A stretch of 25,898 nucleotides of DNA from Burkholderiaceae bacterium (GTDB lineage Bacteria > Pseudomonadota > Gammaproteobacteria > Burkholderiales > Burkholderiaceae), in contig CANBPJ010000007.1 in assembly GCA_947371415.1 (NCBI GenBank), positions 1-25,898 on the forward strand, in the 5' to 3' direction. This document shows, piece by piece, positions 23,841 through 25,898 of this stretch; within the stretch, counting starts at the first letter, position 1; each line of letters opens with the position of its first letter. The notes under the pieces were generated by a model, which saw nothing but the letters and a program-made list of their open reading frames with translations, was not told the DNA's origin and ran no database searches. A program made the translations under genes and the position numbers.

Positions 23841-25823
23841 TCAGAGCAATTTAGATTCGGCTAAATCAGTCGCTTCTGAATTGCCTGATAGCACCAAAAT
23901 ATCATTAGCCTGTAAACGCAATTCTGGAGTGAGCTCTAACTTGATATAGTCAGAGCCACCCACTTTTCGTCTGACTGCTTGTACGCTGACACCTTCATTT
24001 TCAAGATGAAGCTCATTCAGCGTTTTGCCAATGCTGATCGATTCTGGCAATAAGGTAACAGAGTGCAAACGCCATGATTCATTCGATCCAAAATCATCAT
24101 CGGTGGCGCCGCGGAAGTACCCCCTTAGCAAGCTGTAGCGCGCCTCACGCGCACTCGTAATGCGTCGCACTACTTTCCGCATGGGCACACCCATCATGAG
24201 CAGTACGTGTGATGCCATCATGAGGCTACCCTCAATCAACTCGGGCACAACCTCAGTTGCGCCAGCCGCCTGTAGCTTGGCCAAGTCTGCATCATCTTTA
24301 GTACGCACCAAGATAGTCATACCCGGGCGTAAATGCTCGACTTGGTGCAATACTTTTAATGTTGCCGGTGTATCCGCATAAGTAATCACCACTGCTTTTG
24401 CCCTAGCTAAACCTGCAGCAACTAAATAATTTTCTCTGCTGGCATCCCCATAGACCACGTTATCACCAGCAGCAGCAGCCTCTTTCACACGATCAGGATC
24501 CATATCCAAAGCAATGTAGGGAATTTTTTCTTGATCGAGCATGCGCGCTAAGCTTTGGCCTGAGCGGCCAAAGCCACAAATCACCACATGATTCTCCGTT
24601 CGCACACTTTTTGCCGCAACCCGTGTCAATGCCAATGACTGTAATAGCCACTCATTGCTGGAGAAGCGCATGGCAATGCGATCGCTATATTGAATGAGAA
24701 ACGGTGCACCAAACATGGAGAGCAGCATGGCTGCTAAGACCGCTTGACTTAAAGCAGGATCAATCAAGTCCAGACCATCAATTTGATTGAGTAACACAAA
24801 GCCGAATTCGCCTGCCTGCGCTAAGCACAAGCCCGTCCGAATAGAGATGCCTGGACTGGAACCAAAGGCGCGTGATAGCAAGGCAATCAAGCCAAACTTA
24901 AAAATCAGAGGGCCAATTAATAAGAGTAGGACCAGTATCCACTGCTGATAGATAACCTCAAAATCCAGCAACATGCCTACGGTAATGAAGAAGAGTCCCA
25001 GAAGAACATCTCTGAAAGGCTTAACGTCTTCCTCCACCTGATGGCGGTAGGGTGTCTCGGCAATCAACATACCAGCCAAGAAGGCGCCGAGCGCTAAGGA
25101 CAAGCCAAAATGCTCAGTGAGTCCAGCCATACCTAAAACAATCAGCAAGAGGTTGAGCATGAAAAGCTCTTGCGAGCGCAATTTCGCAACCAAGCTAAAC
25201 CAGCGGCTCATTAAGGTTTGCCCAATGACAAAAATCAGAACAAGCGCCACCGTGATCTTGATGGATGCTGCTGTCAGCGCCAAAAATAGGTCTCCTGGGT
25301 TTTTACCCAGAGAAGGCAGCAAAATTAACAGGAAGACCACTGCCAAATCCTGAAACAACAAAATACCGATGATGTTCCGACCATGTTCAGTTTCAATTTC
25401 AGAGCGATCGGAGATGAGTTTGGTGACGATTGCGGTAGAGGACATGGCTAAGGCGCCCCCCAGAGCAATGGCTGCCTGCCAAGAAATGGGGTAAATCCAG
25501 TTCATCAGCAGGCTAGCCGGGACCGCCAGAAGCATAGTCAAGATGACCTGACTTCCACCCAAGCCAAATACGATGGACCTCATGGCCCGTAGCTTGTGGA
25601 GATTAAATTCTAGGCCAATGGAGAACATTAAGAAAACCACGCCAAATTCGGCTAAATACTTCACGGTAGCTGAATCGTTGGCCAAACCGAGGGCGTGAGG
25701 CCCAATCAGGACGCCAATAGCCAAATAGCCCAAAATAGGGGGTAGCCCGAAATAGCGGAAAATAACTACCCCGGCCACTCCGGAGGCCAGCAAGATGAGA
25801 GTTAACTGAAGGACTGACGGCAT
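23841..25823 (-). CDS. CPA2-family cation:proton antiporter, KefB/KefC/YbaL-like
   Basis: A 660-residue inner-membrane protein. The first 390 residues hold about twelve hydrophobic segments of the Na+/H+ exchanger fold, with FGVVFLMFSIGLEF (60-73), FQDLAVVFLL (157-166, including the conserved D159) and HQVEEDVKPFRDVLLGLFFITVGM (261-284), matching the loop where KefC is gated by glutathione. Next comes a TrkA-N/RCK nucleotide-binding domain (about 411-525) with VVICGFGRSGQSLA (413-426), then a TrkA-C domain (about 580-655). Family members export K+ in exchange for H+. No KefF or KefG ancillary gene is adjacent, so glutathione gating is unproven. GGGGTGAG precedes the ATG by four bases. Its start is 11 bases from the divergent gene start. 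Confidence 0.9.
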   Translation of the reverse strand: MPSVLQLTLILLASGVAGVVIFRYFGLPPILGYLAIGVLIGPHALGLANDSATVKYLAEFGVVFLMFSIGLEFNLHKLRAMRSIVFGLGGSQVILTMLLAVPASLLMNWIYPISWQAAIALGGALAMSSTAIVTKLISDRSEIETEHGRNIIGILLFQDLAVVFLLILLPSLGKNPGDLFLALTAASIKITVALVLIFVIGQTLMSRWFSLVAKLRSQELFMLNLLLIVLGMAGLTEHFGLSLALGAFLAGMLIAETPYRHQVEEDVKPFRDVLLGLFFITVGMLLDFEVIYQQWILVLLLLIGPLIFKFGLIALLSRAFGSSPGISIRTGLCLAQAGEFGFVLLNQIDGLDLIDPALSQAVLAAMLLSMFGAPFLIQYSDRIAMRFSSNEWLLQSLALTRVAAKSVRTENHVVICGFGRSGQSLARMLDQEKIPYIALDMDPDRVKEAAAAGDNVVYGDASRENYLVAAGLARAKAVVITYADTPATLKVLHQVEHLRPGMTILVRTKDDADLAKLQAAGATEVVPELIEGSLMMASHVLLMMGVPMRKVVRRITSAREARYSLLRGYFRGATDDDFGSNESWRLHSVTLLPESISIGKTLNELHLENEGVSVQAVRRKVGGSDYIKLELTPELRLQANDILVLSGNSEATDLAESKLL

Positions 25824-25834
25824 ATACTCACCCC

Positions 25835-25898
25835 ATGATAGCTAAGACTCGTGACCGAACCCTAAAGCTTGCGCGCGACACCCTCACTATTGAGGCTG
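25835..25898 (+). CDS. kdsD: Probable arabinose-5-phosphate isomerase, N-terminus only
   Basis: An open frame starting ATG at 25835 runs off the right window edge after 21 codons: MIAKTRDRTLKLARDTLTIE then A. The stretch LARDTLTIEA resembles the N-terminal helix of betaproteobacterial KdsD/KpsF proteins, which interconvert ribulose 5-phosphate and arabinose 5-phosphate for lipopolysaccharide Kdo synthesis. I also recall kdsD being divergent from a Kef-type antiporter in relatives. The SIS and CBS domains that would confirm this lie outside the window. No ribosome site is visible in the 11-base gap before the ATG. Confidence 0.6.
   Translation, partial: MIAKTRDRTLKLARDTLTIEA

Overview
The window looks like a housekeeping stretch of a betaproteobacterial chromosome, family Burkholderiaceae. 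Moderate GC (mid-40s by eye), compact spacing and protein sequences resembling Polynucleobacter make that genus the best guess; this is inference from remembered family sequences, not a search. There is no mobile element, CRISPR array, tRNA, phage gene or toxin module, and no stretch over 300 bases lacks a gene. About twenty protein genes fill it, plus the 5' half of the RNase P RNA gene at the left edge and the first 21 codons of a gene at the right edge.

Layout. (1) Positions 1-15701 are one long minus-strand block. In transcription order: a 1279-residue FAD/Fe-S oxidoreductase with a DUF3683-type N-terminus; a coupled DUF971 protein; ubiE; a Tim44-like membrane protein with its own terminator; ubiJ; ubiB; a DUF502 membrane protein; aspS; nudB; an Atm1-type ABC exporter; a glycerate 2-kinase (ttuD/gckA type); pyrC; and rnpB. 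(2) Positions 15837-19121 are a plus-strand group: ilvA, a cytosolic-type 5'-nucleotidase and queF, closed by a bidirectional terminator. (3) Positions 19194-20914 carry ssb and an MFS transporter on the minus strand, divergent from uvrA (20952-23840, plus). (4) A KefB/KefC-like antiporter (23841-25823, minus) abuts uvrA stop to stop and is divergent from a probable kdsD start.

How the genes work together. ubiE, ubiJ and ubiB form the classical ubiquinone group, here with a Tim44-like protein between ubiE and ubiJ. The large flavo-iron-sulfur enzyme upstream is the kind of dehydrogenase that passes electrons towards quinone, and its neighbour DUF971 is translationally coupled to it. AspS carries residues associated with non-discriminating enzymes that also charge tRNA-Asn. 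NudB serves folate synthesis, pyrC pyrimidine synthesis, ilvA isoleucine synthesis and queF queuosine synthesis. ssb and uvrA are DNA maintenance genes flanking one transporter.

I found no clear new multi-gene system. The points most worth a second look are regulatory and contextual: a perfect inverted repeat around the likely -10 element of rnpB, a terminator that runs almost into the ubiJ start codon, an inverted repeat in place of a ribosome binding site before the giant oxidoreductase, that oxidoreductase's unknown substrate and its coupled DUF971 partner, and the Tim44-like insertion in the ubiquinone locus.
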